Positions 30,252 to 38,868 are shown, counted from the first letter of the stretch. The stretch is 64,000 nucleotides of DNA from Olsenella uli (GCF_016900775.1 NZ_JACJKN010000003.1:62001-126000); one strand, 5' to 3'. Program-made: numbers and translations. Notes: generated by a model not told the origin, from the sequence alone.

Positions 30252-31127
30252 TCACGCCGCGGCGATCGCGAGCGTGCCCGCCACCAGAAGCGCAAGACCA
30301 CCAAGCTCGCGACGCCCCACCCGCTCGTGCAGCACGAGCGCGGAGAACGCCACCGTCACGAGGATGCTCAGCTTGTCGACGGGCACGACCACGCTCACGG
30401 GGCCGTTCTGGATGGCGTAGTAGTAGCAGAGCCAGCTCGCGCCCGTGGCCACGCCGGAGAGCGCGATGAAGGCCGCCTCTCGCCGATCGATGCCCCCGAG
30501 CTGGCGCTGCTTGCCGCGCGCGAGCACGATCGCCCACGCCATCACCAGCACCACGCCGGTGCGCAGCGCCGTCGCGAGGTTGGACTCCACGCCCTCCACG
30601 CCCACCTTGGCGAGCACCGACGTCAGCGCCGCGAACACGGCCGAGAGCACGGCAAAGACGGCCCAGCGCCGGTCGCGCGGGCCGGCGTCGCGAGGCGCGC
30701 CGTCCTTCTCGCCCGCCGTCATGAGGAGCGTCCCGGCCAGAAGCAGCGCCGTGCCCGCGAGCTTGAGGGCCAGCCCCTCCATCTCGCAGAAGAGCGCGAT
30801 GGCGAGAAAGACGGTGAGCGCCGTGCTCGACTTGTCGATGGGCGCCACGCGGCTCACGTCCGCAAGCGAGAGCGCCCGGAAGTAGCAGAGCCAGCTCGCC
30901 CCGGTCGCAAGCCCCGAGAGCACGAGGAACAAAGCCGAACGCGGCGTGACCTGAGCGAGCGTGCCGGCAGAGCCCACCACAAGCACCATGAGCCAGGAGA
31001 AGGCCAGCACCACGCAGGTGCGCAGCGCCGTCACCAGGTCGGAGTCAGTCTCGCGCACACCGAGCTTGGCAAGGATCGCCGTCACGCCCGCGAAGAGCGC
31101 CGAGCCAACCGCCGCAATGAGCCACAT
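30252..31127 (-). CDS. EamA/DMT-family transporter
   Basis: A 291-residue membrane protein with two five-helix EamA repeats (similar GASWLCYFRAL and GASWLCYYYAI motifs in each half mark the duplication). The linker between the repeats contains EKDGAPRD, encoded over a copy of the dispersed 12-mer at 30702-30713. Such proteins export metabolites; the substrate is unknown. Start ATG 31127 follows GGGGGAGG. Confidence 0.88.
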   Translation of the reverse strand: MWLIAAVGSALFAGVTAILAKLGVRETDSDLVTALRTCVVLAFSWLMVLVVGSAGTLAQVTPRSALFLVLSGLATGASWLCYFRALSLADVSRVAPIDKSSTALTVFLAIALFCEMEGLALKLAGTALLLAGTLLMTAGEKDGAPRDAGPRDRRWAVFAVLSAVFAALTSVLAKVGVEGVESNLATALRTGVVLVMAWAIVLARGKQRQLGGIDRREAAFIALSGVATGASWLCYYYAIQNGPVSVVVPVDKLSILVTVAFSALVLHERVGRRELGGLALLVAGTLAIAAA

Positions 31128-31202
31128 GTCGCGCCTCCCCCAACGAGCCCACACCGTTGTAGCACACGACGTGGCGCTCGCGGGCGGCGGGACCGCACCT
31201 CC

Positions 31203-31739
31203 CTACAGCGAGCGCCCCAGCTCGAAGGCACGGCGCGGGGCGTCGGTCGCGCGCGTCATGGCCGGCGTGCCGCAGCCACGTCCGAGCACGCGCCCACAGT
31301 CGCGCATATCGAGGTAGCGCACCAGCGTTTCGTAATGCGCCTCGAGCGCGTCGAAGGTCCAGCTGTCCGCGTTCCACGCCACGGCGAGAAGGACGGAGCG
31401 CAGCCGCCGCGCCGTGATGGCCGAGTTCTCGGAGCAGAAGCGGTCGATGACGGTCTTGAGCTGGGCGGACATGCCGTAGTAGTAGAGCGGCGTCGCCAGG
31501 GCCAGCACGTCGGCCGCGAGGATCTTCTCGAGGATCGCGGCCATGCCGTCGCGCTGAACGCACGGGCGCGCGCCGTAGCCGCAGGCCACGCAGCCCGCGC
31601 ACGCGTTCACGCCCGTCCGCGCTACGTCGATGCGCTCGACCGCGTGCCCCGCCTGACGCGCCCCACGCGCGAACTCCTCGCACAGGATCGCGGTCGAGCC
31701 GTCGCGGTTGGGGCTCCCCTGCAGGATGACGATGTTCAT
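31203..31739 (-). CDS. NADPH-dependent FMN reductase / iron-sulfur flavoprotein-like
   Basis: A 178-residue flavodoxin-fold protein. The FMN phosphate loop is GSPNRDGSTAIL (residues 7-18). A Cys cluster, ACAGCVACGYGARPC, follows near residue 45-60 and resembles the compact Cys motifs of iron-sulfur flavoproteins. PLYYYGMSAQLKTVIDR is the usual FMN-binding stretch. It starts 8 bases past the stop of the Tat-lipoprotein flavodoxin gene, so they are cotranscribed. Likely an electron-transfer flavoprotein. Confidence 0.85.
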   Translation of the reverse strand: MNIVILQGSPNRDGSTAILCEEFARGARQAGHAVERIDVARTGVNACAGCVACGYGARPCVQRDGMAAILEKILAADVLALATPLYYYGMSAQLKTVIDRFCSENSAITARRLRSVLLAVAWNADSWTFDALEAHYETLVRYLDMRDCGRVLGRGCGTPAMTRATDAPRRAFELGRSL

Positions 31740-31747
31740 GTCTCCCC

Positions 31748-32368
31748 CTAGAGCCCGAGGCCGGCGGCCCACTCGGCCGCCTCGTCGCCAGCGCCGGCCG
31801 AGAAGCGCTCGCCCTCGCGCCATTCGCCGGAGCCCGCAAGCCCCGCGAGAAGCTCGGCGCTGCCCCCGATGCCCGAGGAGCCCGACGTGCAGAACGGCAC
31901 CACGGTCTTGCCGGCAAAGTCATTGCCCTCCGCAAAGGTGCGCAGCGGCCAGGCCGCCTCGCCCCACCAGATCGGGTAGCCAAGAAGGACCGTGTCGTAG
32001 TCCGCCCAGCCGTCGGGTGTGACCTGGGCGAGCTCAGGCCGGGCGTCCGCGCGCTCGACGCTCGTGCGGGAGGCGTCATCGCCGTAGTTGAGGTCGGCCT
32101 CCGTATAGGGCTCGGCCGCCTCGATGGCAAAGACGTCCACGCCCAGGCGCTCGGCGATCGCGGCGACAACGCCCTCCGTGTTGCCCGTCGCCGAGAAGTA
32201 CGCGACGAGCACGTTGCCCGCCGGCGCGGCATCCGCCGCGGGGGCGTCCTCGACCGGCTCCGTTGCCGGATTCGCCGCGGGCGCCTCGTCCTTCTCGCCA
32301 GAGCAACCGGCGAGCACCGCGGCCGCCGCGCCGGCGGCAGCTGCAAGGAAGTTCCTTCTCGTCAGCAT
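31748..32368 (-). CDS. Tat-exported flavodoxin-domain lipoprotein
   Basis: A 206-residue protein. The N-terminus has twin arginines (TRRNFLA, residues 3-9), a hydrophobic Ala-rich stretch and lipobox LAGC with Cys about 22. The mature part starts with a Glu/Ala/Pro-rich linker including EKD, then a flavodoxin domain (VAYFSATGNTEGVVAAIAE, then WWGEAAWPL and FCTSGSSGIGGS). Export by Tat suggests that the protein folds with its FMN in the cytoplasm and works outside the membrane. Unusual location for a flavodoxin; it probably shuttles electrons at the cell surface. Confidence 0.86.
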   Translation of the reverse strand: MLTRRNFLAAAAGAAAAVLAGCSGEKDEAPAANPATEPVEDAPAADAAPAGNVLVAYFSATGNTEGVVAAIAERLGVDVFAIEAAEPYTEADLNYGDDASRTSVERADARPELAQVTPDGWADYDTVLLGYPIWWGEAAWPLRTFAEGNDFAGKTVVPFCTSGSSGIGGSAELLAGLAGSGEWREGERFSAGAGDEAAEWAAGLGL

Positions 32369-32393
32369 GTTCTTCTCCCCTTCCGTCCGTGCG

Positions 32394-33770
32394 CTAGGTG
32401 CGCGTCACCTCGATGGTCCCCGCCATGCCCGCAATCGCCACCGTGCCCGCCGTGGCGTGCCCCAGCTCATAGAGGCTGCCGTTGCGGGAGAAGTCGTCGT
32501 AGAACATCACGACGTCGCCCCACGGCTCGTAGTAGGCGAGCACGCCGGCCCCGCCCGCGGCGAGCGGCGCGTCCGAGCAGTCAAGCGCCTCGGGCGGGTA
32601 GAAGGTCTGCTCGTTGCTGCCAAACGGCGTCACCTCGAGCGTCAACGGCAGCTGTCCCACGAGCCCGCGCGCCGCGACGCTGTCGTTAAGCTCGTAGGTC
32701 ACCGTCTGACCTGCGCAGGTCACGTTGATGGTCATGGTCTCCTCCTCCGGGGCCTCGTCGAGGTCCACCAGCTCGTAGGTCTGCGTGCCCAGGCCTATGG
32801 CCTCGGCGTGGTCCAGCGTGTGGGTGCCGTTCCTGCTCTCGATGCGCTCCACGAGCGCCGCACCATCCGCCGCCGCATAGACGAGGTCCACGCACGCGCG
32901 GTCGAGCGCCACCGGGTCCGTCGAGGCCAGGATGCCGATGTCGGCCATCTCGGGCTCGGCGGGGTGGGAGTCGCAGTCGCAGTCCACCGAGAGGCGGTTC
33001 ATCACGTTGACGTAGGCCATCGCGCCGCCCACGCCACCGAAGTAGTCGCTCACGGCCTTGGCCGCCTCGGCCATGGACTCGAGGAAGTCGTCCTGCGCGG
33101 GACTGCCCCAGCCCGTAGTGGAGGCGCCCGCGCTGTGGATGAGCATCTTGCCCTCGCGCGCCGCGATGCCGATGGAGCAGTTCTTGATGGCCCCGCCAAA
33201 GCCGCCCATCGCGTGCCCCTTGAAGTGCGCGAGCGAGACCACGGAGTCGTAGTTCGCCAGATGGGCGCCCACGAGGTCCTCCGTGAGGTGCGTCCCGCCC
33301 ATGACGGGCAGGCTCATCGAGCCGTCCGCGTCCATGATGTCCACGCCCGCGATGGCCGTGAAGCCGTGGTCGGCGGCCGCCCGCAGGTGACTCTCCGTGG
33401 TGCCGCGCGCCCCTCCGTAGGCGGTGTTGCACTCCACGATCGTGGCGTCGAGGCCCTGCACCAGGCCGGCGATCAGGTCCGGCGAGAGGAAGTTGTGCCC
33501 GCCCGGCTCGCCGGTCGAGAGCTTCACGGCAACGTTGCCCGCGGGCGAGAAGCCCAGGGCGTCGAAGGCCCGGCGCAGGCCGGCGGGGCTGATGTCGCGC
33601 GTGAGGTAGACCGTCGCCGGTGCCGCGGCCTCGGGGGCAGCGGCGTTGTCAGCGGGCTCGGCCTCAGCCTCGGGCGCATCCGGCGCGGATGCCTCGCACC
33701 CCGCAAGAGCGGCCGTTGCCGCAACGCCGGCAAACGCTCCCATGAACGTCCTTCTCGTCAGTCCAGACAT
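32394..33770 (-). CDS. Tat-exported DUF362 lipoprotein with cyclophilin-like C-terminus
   Basis: A 458-residue protein. Twin arginines (TRRTFMG, residues 5-11) and lipobox LAGC (Cys about 24) predict Tat export and lipid anchoring. DUF362 covers about residues 55-330, with LAHFKGHAMGGFGGAIKN and DPVALDRACVDL typical. Residues about 345-458 match the cyclophilin-like family (QLPLTLEVTPFGSNEQTF, DVVMFYDDFSRNGSLYELG), the same fold as the separate protein at 28857-29216. Function is unknown; the neighbours are flavoproteins, so a surface redox role is likely. Confidence 0.85.
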   Translation of the reverse strand: MSGLTRRTFMGAFAGVAATAALAGCEASAPDAPEAEAEPADNAAAPEAAAPATVYLTRDISPAGLRRAFDALGFSPAGNVAVKLSTGEPGGHNFLSPDLIAGLVQGLDATIVECNTAYGGARGTTESHLRAAADHGFTAIAGVDIMDADGSMSLPVMGGTHLTEDLVGAHLANYDSVVSLAHFKGHAMGGFGGAIKNCSIGIAAREGKMLIHSAGASTTGWGSPAQDDFLESMAEAAKAVSDYFGGVGGAMAYVNVMNRLSVDCDCDSHPAEPEMADIGILASTDPVALDRACVDLVYAAADGAALVERIESRNGTHTLDHAEAIGLGTQTYELVDLDEAPEEETMTINVTCAGQTVTYELNDSVAARGLVGQLPLTLEVTPFGSNEQTFYPPEALDCSDAPLAAGGAGVLAYYEPWGDVVMFYDDFSRNGSLYELGHATAGTVAIAGMAGTIEVTRT

Positions 33771-33789
33771 GTCGTCCCCCCTTCGGCGG

Positions 33790-33825
33790 GGCGAGAAGAA
33801 CCACGAACTCGAGGTCCTTCTCGCC
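33790..33825. terminator. Hairpin built from two copies of the dispersed word
   Basis: GGCGAGAAGAACC (33790-33802) pairs with GGTCCTTCTCGCC (33813-33825) at 12 of 13 positions around a 10-base loop. It lies in the 63-bp gap between the flavin reductase gene and the DUF362 gene (minus strand). Confidence 0.65.
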
Positions 33826-33833
33826 TGCTCGCG

Positions 33834-34403
33834 CTAGTCTGTGGCGGCCTCGCCCTTGCGAGCCCTGGCAAAGCTCAGGCAGTCGGCGACCTTCCCGCCC
33901 GTGCTCAGGTAGGTGTACGTGGGCATCTCAAAGAGCACGGGGCTGAGCGCCGCCACGTCCACCCTGCCGTCCTCGGTCACGATCGCGTCGTCCGCGTAGG
34001 TGCCAGCCACCGAGCAGATGAAGTTCTCAAAGTGGTCGACCTCGTAGACGTCCTCCACGCGGCACTCCATGGAGAGCCTGGCGTCGTCGATGAGCGGGGC
34101 GCCGGCCTCGCCCGCCGTCCAGGCGAAGACGTCGGCCTTGCTCTGGCGCGCACCGCTCACGCTGCCACAGAAGTCGGCCTTGGCCAGCCAGGACTCGTCC
34201 ACCACGTTCACGGAGAGCACGCCCGTCTGCTTGATGCGGCCGTTGATGAAGTGCGCGGCTGCTAGGCTCACCATGACCTTGCTGTGGCTGGGGATGCCCG
34301 TGTGCGCGACGAGCGTCCAGGTGGGCTCGTCGCCGTTCATGGCGCCGACCACCACGACGGGCATGGGGTAGAGCGCAGGCTTGGATCCGATGTTTCGCTT
34401 CAT
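33834..34403 (-). CDS. Flavin reductase-like domain protein (DIM6/NTAB family)
   Basis: A 189-residue FMN-binding split-barrel protein. It begins with the usual PALYPMPVVVVGAM stretch and has the SLAAAHFINGRIKQTGVLSVNV core. Start ATG 34403 follows AAAGGAGG; the frame runs 15 codons further upstream without support. It is a probable NAD(P)H-flavin oxidoreductase that could feed electrons to the nearby flavodoxin-like proteins. Confidence 0.85.
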   Translation of the reverse strand: MKRNIGSKPALYPMPVVVVGAMNGDEPTWTLVAHTGIPSHSKVMVSLAAAHFINGRIKQTGVLSVNVVDESWLAKADFCGSVSGARQSKADVFAWTAGEAGAPLIDDARLSMECRVEDVYEVDHFENFICSVAGTYADDAIVTEDGRVDVAALSPVLFEMPTYTYLSTGGKVADCLSFARARKGEAATD

Positions 34404-34478
34404 GGCTTCCTCCTTTACGGGGGCGACCCCAGGCGAGGCCTGTCCCAAAATCTCTGAGAGAAAAACGCGTCCCCCTAT

Positions 34479-35133
34479 TTACACTTCCCAGTTGATGTCG
34501 CCAAAGCCTCGGACGTCATCGGCGTAGACCGAGTGCTCGTGCCAGTCGACCTCGGGGTTTCCGCTCATCGTCCTAAAGATCCCGGTCTCGGAGTCGTACG
34601 AGGTCACAATCTCCGCGTGGGAGATCACCTCTCCCCCGGGAAAGCCGTCTGAGTAGTAGAAGAAGGCGATGTCGCCGGGGGCGGGCTGCCACTCGTCGCC
34701 GGGCAGCTCGTGGAAGCGGCCCTCCCACTCGAAGTACGCGGCCTGCCGCTGGGGATAGACCGTCATCTCGCCGTCGCAGAGGTACTCCGCGAGGCCCGCC
34801 TCGCGGAAGGACCACCACACGTACGTCGCGCACCAATAGCCGCGCTGGTAGCAGAGCTCCCCGCCCGCCTCGAGGAGGGCGTCCTCATAGCGCGTGCCGT
34901 CCGTGTTGCCCATCTCCCCCTCGGCGACCTCGAGGAGCCGCGCGACCTTCTCCTCGGCAGAATCGCCCGGCGCCTGCCGCGTGGCGGACTGGGGCCTACT
35001 CCTGACCTGCGGCGGAGGGGGCGCCCGCAGGGGTCGTCCCCGCGCAGCCCGAGCCAAGAAGCGCAAAGGCGAGCGCGCAGGCAAGCGGTCCCGCCGCGCG
35101 GCGCGTAGCCCCTCTCGTCCTGGTTCTTCTCAT
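34479..35133 (-). pseudogene. CHAP-type amidase lipoprotein, frameshifted near the signal peptide
   Basis: The body from about 34479 to 35010 encodes a CHAP-like domain: catalytic Cys in GYWCATYVWW, His in SHAEIVTS, followed by MSGNPEVDWHEHSV. A lipoprotein signal peptide (ALAFALLGSGCAG, starting at ATG 35133 with GGGAGG upstream) lies in a different frame and stops at TAG. Removing one base from the G5 run at 35017-35021 joins them into one normal secreted protein. This is either a real inactivating or phase-variable slip, or a sequencing error. CHAP enzymes cut peptidoglycan. Confidence 0.72.
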
Positions 35134-35200
35134 CCCATGGCCTCCCAACGCTGTGTCCCAAAGGGCCCGTCCCTTTAGTGACTTCCTGTCGCTTATAGAT

Positions 35201-35216
35201 TACGTGACGTCACGTA
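35201..35216. promoter_or_regulatory. TetR operator TACGTGACGTCACGTA
   Basis: A perfect 16-bp palindrome 85 bp before the TetR-family gene and 68 bp before the CHAP gene start on the other strand. It probably binds the TetR protein and may control both genes. Confidence 0.75.
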
Positions 35217-35300
35217 TCTTGTAAAGGGGTTAGATGAGGTCTGGGAACTTTTTCCAAGGCGGACGCTATACTAGGCAGAAGGAGACGTACGGAGGGTTCC

Positions 35301-35942
35301 ATGGCCGATTTCATACGGGCGCGCAGCGCCGAGCAGAAGGGGCAGCGCCTCGAGGAGATCAAGGGCGCCGTCCGCGCCCAGTTCCAGACGCGGCCCTACC
35401 ACGAGATAACGCTCACCACGATCGCCGACGAGCTCGGCTGGTCGCGCGCCAACCTCTACAAGTACGTGAGCACCAAGGAGGAGGTCTTCCTGCTCCTCGC
35501 CGGGGACGAGTGCGACGGCTACTTCGAGGCCCTTCTCGCCGCGCTCCCCGAGGGCTGCGGCCTCGCGCCCGACGTCGTGGCCGAGGTCTGGGCCGGGATC
35601 GCCAACGCGCACCAGGAGTACTTCCGCCTGGGCGACCTGCTCACCACGATCATCGAGACCAACGTGACGGTGGAGCGCCTCGCCTGCTTCAAGCGCGGGT
35701 ACTACGCGCACGTCGGCGCGATGGAGGAGCGGCTCCCCCGCATTCTCGACATCAGGGCCGAGAGCGTCGAGCCGCTGCTCATGGCCATCTACTACCATGC
35801 CGTCGGCCTCGTCAGCGGATGCTGGCGCAACCCGCTCGTGGCGCAGGCGCTCGAGGCGATCGGCCGCGAGCGGCGCCAGATCGACTTCCGCGCCGAGATG
35901 CGCGACTTCATCGGGATGTGCCTCGCGCACTACGCGGGGTAG
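35301..35942 (+). CDS. TetR-family regulator
   Basis: A 213-residue TetR protein. The HTH is near residues 30-55 (LTTIADELGWSRANLYKYVSTKEEVF). The C-terminal ligand domain is divergent, as usual. ATG 35301 follows GGAGGG. A perfect palindrome upstream suggests autoregulation. No transporter lies next to it on the same strand, so its other targets are unclear. Confidence 0.9.
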   Translation: MADFIRARSAEQKGQRLEEIKGAVRAQFQTRPYHEITLTTIADELGWSRANLYKYVSTKEEVFLLLAGDECDGYFEALLAALPEGCGLAPDVVAEVWAGIANAHQEYFRLGDLLTTIIETNVTVERLACFKRGYYAHVGAMEERLPRILDIRAESVEPLLMAIYYHAVGLVSGCWRNPLVAQALEAIGRERRQIDFRAEMRDFIGMCLAHYAG

Positions 35943-36141
35943 CCGCGGGGCCCCGGGGCTTGCCCCTCTCCCGCGCTTCCGCCCCCTCTGAGTGACTGAT
36001 TTCGAACAAACAGGGGCCCTCAGGGAGGCTCGTCCGTTCAAACGCTGTCACTCAAACGCCGTCACTCAGGTGCGGCGGGCAGCAGGCCCACGCGCGAGGG
36101 GACGCGGAACGTCCCCGCCCCAAAGACGACAGGGCGGGGAC

Positions 36142-36167
36142 GTTCTTCTCGCCGGGTTCTTCTCACC
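36142..36167 (-). repeat. Two adjacent copies of the dispersed word
   Basis: GTTCTTCTCGCC (36142-36153) and the variant GTTCTTCTCACC (36156-36167) in the gap after the copper ATPase stop. The same gap (35943-36186) also has inverted CTGAGTGAC/GTCACTCAG words at 35988-35996 and 36061-36069. Confidence 0.7.
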
Positions 36168-36186
36168 CAGCGCCTCCGGCTCGCGG

Positions 36187-36393
36187 CTAGGCGACGGCGG
36201 CCTCGTAGCCCGCCTCGACGACGGCGGCCACGAGGGCGTCGTCGGCCACGGAGTCGGCGGCCTCGACGGTGGCGGTGCCGGCCTCGAGGTTCACGTCCAC
36301 GGCGCTCACGCCGTCGACGCCCTCGAGCGCCTTCTTCACGTGCGCGACGCAGTGCTGGCACATCATGCCGGTGACGTTCAGGGTCTTGGTCAT
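36187..36393 (-). CDS. Possible CopZ copper chaperone from an internal start
   Basis: Inside the ATPase frame, ATG 36393 is preceded on the minus strand by AGAAGGGA about 7 bases away and opens a 68-residue protein, exactly CopZ-sized: MTKTLNVTGMMCQHC, then a complete HMA fold to the shared stop. Either the domain is only a fused tail, or the same mRNA makes a free chaperone too. The second option is inference; a former separate copZ fused by loss of a stop would explain the linker. Confidence 0.5.
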   Translation of the reverse strand: MTKTLNVTGMMCQHCVAHVKKALEGVDGVSAVDVNLEAGTATVEAADSVADDALVAAVVEAGYEAAVA

Positions 36394-38772
36394 GGTCTTA
36401 TCCCTTCTCTCGGTCGCGGGCGCGGACGCGCCGGCGACGCTCTCAACGGACACGGCCACCTCGGTGGCCGGGGTTGCCTCGGACGCCGCGCGCTCGCTCG
36501 GCCTCCAGGTGCGCAGACGCAGCGCGTTGGTCACCACAAAGACTGACGAGAAGCCCATGGCGGCCGCGCCGATCATCGGGTTGAGCGTGATTCCCCAGGG
36601 CGTGAGCGCGCCGGCCGCCACGGGGATGCAGATCGCGTTGTAGAAGAGCGCCCAGAAGAGGTTCTGCTTGATGTTTCTCATCGTGGCGCGGGAGAGCTCC
36701 ATCGCCGTGGCCACGTCGGCCGGGTCGGAGTGCATGAGGACCACGTCGGCCGAGGAGATGGCCACGTCGGTGCCCGCCCCGATGGCGATTCCCACGTCCG
36801 CGCGGGCGAGCGCCGGCGCGTCGTTGATGCCGTCGCCCACCATGGCCACGGTGCGCCCGGCCTCCTGGAGCTCGCGGACCTTGGCCTCCTTCTGCGCGGG
36901 CAGCACGCCGGCGATGACCTCGTCCACGCCCACCTGCCGCGCCACGGCGGCGGCGGTGCGCTCCTGGTCGCCGGTGAGAAGCACCGTGCGGGCCCCCATC
37001 GCGCGGAGCCGCGCGACGGCAGAGGCGCTCGTGCGCTTCACGGGGTCGGCCACGGCGACCATGCCGAGGGCGCGCCCGCCAAGCGAGAAGAACAGCGGGG
37101 TCTTGCCGTCATCCGCGAGCGTCGCCGCCGCGTTGGCGAGCGAGCCGAGCGCCACGCCACGCCCCTCCATGAGGCGGGCGTTTCCGGCGAGCGCGGGCGC
37201 GCCGTCCACCGTCGCCGCAAGGCCGCCGCCCGGGATCTGGTCGAACCCCTCGACGCGCGCGCCCCGCTCGGCGTCCGGGTCCTTCTCGTCCGCGTAGGCG
37301 CAGATGGCGGACGCAAGCGGGTGCTCGCTCCTGCGCTCGAGGGCCGCGGCCACGCGCAGCAGCTCGTCCTCGGAGACGCCCGGAGCGAGAAGGACGTCCG
37401 TCACGCGCGGCGCGCCCGCCGTCACGGTGCCCGTCTTGTCGAGCACCACGGCGTCCACGCTGCAGGCGGTCTCGAGCGCCTCGGCGGACTTGATGAGGAT
37501 CCCGTTGGCGGCGCCGCGGCCGGTGCCCACCATGATGGCCGTGGGCGTGGCCAGGCCGAGGGCGCACGGGCAGGAGATCACGAGGATCGAGATGGCGTGC
37601 GTGAGCGCCGTTGCCACGTCGCCCGCGAGCGCGAGCCAGGCCACGAACGTCACCGCGGCGATGGCGATGACCACGGGCACGAAGACGCCGGCGATCCTGT
37701 CCGCCATGCGCTCGATGGGGGCCTTGGAGCTCGTGGCCTCGTCCACGAGGCGGATGATTCCGGCGAGCGTGGTGTCGTCGCCGACGGCGCGCGCCTCCAG
37801 GGCGAGCCAGCCGCGCGTGGAGACCGTGGCGCCGGTCACGCGGTCGCCGGGGGCCACCTCGCGCGGCACGCTCTCCCCCGTGATGGCGGACTCGTCGATG
37901 GCAGCCGTGCCCTCCACCACCACGCCGTCCACCGGCACCGACTCGCCGGCGCGCACGATCACGCGCTCCCCCACGACCACGTCCTCGGTGGGGATCTCGC
38001 GCTCCTCGCCGTCGCGGACGACCGTGGCCGTCTTGGGCGCGAGGTCCATGAGGGCGGCGATGGCGTCCGTGGTGCGCCCCTTGGCGCGCGCCTCGAAAAA
38101 CTTGCCGAGCGTGATGAGGGTGAGGATCATGCCCGCGGAGTCAAAGTAGAGGTCGTGGGCGGCGGCGTGGAGCGCGGCGGCGTCGCCCGCGCCCGCGGCC
38201 CACGCCATGCGATAGAGCTGCGCCACGGACCAGGCGGCGGAGGCGGCCGACCCCAGCGCGATGAGCGAGTCCATGTTGGGCGCGCGGTGCCAGAGCGTGC
38301 GGAAGCCCGTTATGAAGTAGTGCCGGTTGACAAAGAGAATCGGCGCGCAGAGCAGAAGCTGCGTGAGGCCGAGGGCCATGAGGTTGGCCTCGCCCGCGAG
38401 CGCGGGCGGCTGCGGCCAGCCGAACATCGGGCCCATGGCCACGTAGAAGAGCGGCACCGAGAAGACCGCGGACACGATGAGCTGGTCGCGCCTCTCGCGG
38501 ATGGCCTTCTCGGCCGCCGCGCCGAGGCGCTCGGCGGCCGCGGCGCCCCTCTCGCCCGGCCGCGGGCGCCGGGTGGCCCCGTAGCCGGACTCCTCGATGG
38601 CCGCCACCACCGCGGCCGCCGTCTCGGGCAAGCCGTCGTAGTCGAGCTCCATCGAGTTCTTGAGCAGGTTCACGTTGGCGCAGGTGACGCCGGGCACCTC
38701 GCCCGCCGCCCTCTGCACCCGGCTCGAGCACGCCGCGCAGGTCATGCCCGTGATGTCAAACGTCTCTCTCAT
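36187..38772 (-). CDS. copA: Copper-exporting P-type ATPase with C-terminal CopZ-like domain
   Basis: An 861-residue P1B ATPase. N-terminal HMA domain (GMTCAACSS, about 8-14), membrane helices, CPC motif in SCPCALGLATP, phosphorylated Asp in DKTGTVT, HP motif in SEHPLASAI, hinge GDGINDAPALARAD, and MGFSS in the last helices typical of Cu(I). After a 40-residue Ala/Thr/Glu-rich linker there is a second HMA domain (GMMCQHCVAHV), which is unusual at this end. Start ATG 38772 follows GGAGG. It expels copper; CsoR upstream regulates it. Confidence 0.95.
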   Translation of the reverse strand: MRETFDITGMTCAACSSRVQRAAGEVPGVTCANVNLLKNSMELDYDGLPETAAAVVAAIEESGYGATRRPRPGERGAAAAERLGAAAEKAIRERRDQLIVSAVFSVPLFYVAMGPMFGWPQPPALAGEANLMALGLTQLLLCAPILFVNRHYFITGFRTLWHRAPNMDSLIALGSAASAAWSVAQLYRMAWAAGAGDAAALHAAAHDLYFDSAGMILTLITLGKFFEARAKGRTTDAIAALMDLAPKTATVVRDGEEREIPTEDVVVGERVIVRAGESVPVDGVVVEGTAAIDESAITGESVPREVAPGDRVTGATVSTRGWLALEARAVGDDTTLAGIIRLVDEATSSKAPIERMADRIAGVFVPVVIAIAAVTFVAWLALAGDVATALTHAISILVISCPCALGLATPTAIMVGTGRGAANGILIKSAEALETACSVDAVVLDKTGTVTAGAPRVTDVLLAPGVSEDELLRVAAALERRSEHPLASAICAYADEKDPDAERGARVEGFDQIPGGGLAATVDGAPALAGNARLMEGRGVALGSLANAAATLADDGKTPLFFSLGGRALGMVAVADPVKRTSASAVARLRAMGARTVLLTGDQERTAAAVARQVGVDEVIAGVLPAQKEAKVRELQEAGRTVAMVGDGINDAPALARADVGIAIGAGTDVAISSADVVLMHSDPADVATAMELSRATMRNIKQNLFWALFYNAICIPVAAGALTPWGITLNPMIGAAAMGFSSVFVVTNALRLRTWRPSERAASEATPATEVAVSVESVAGASAPATERRDKTMTKTLNVTGMMCQHCVAHVKKALEGVDGVSAVDVNLEAGTATVEAADSVADDALVAAVVEAGYEAAVA

Positions 38773-38793
38773 CGTTTCCTCCACGTCCCGGGG

Positions 38794-38868
38794 TGTCCCA
38801 GTGAGGGACAGGACGCTTTTGGGACATCGGGTCCATGTCCCAAAAGCGTCCTGTCCCTCACTGGGACA
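38794..38868. terminator. Perfect 34-bp inverted repeat between copA and csoR
   Basis: Bases 38794-38827 (starting TGTCCCAGTGAGGGACAGGA) are the exact reverse complement of 38835-38868, with a 7-base loop. The right end touches the csoR stop codon. Such a stem would strongly terminate or insulate csoR and copA transcription. The exact symmetry over 34 bp is more than a terminator needs and suggests a mobile palindrome. Confidence 0.75.

Noticed and set aside
35943-36186. Gene in the gap between TetR and copA
   Set aside because: No frame with a ribosome site; only repeats and the dispersed word.
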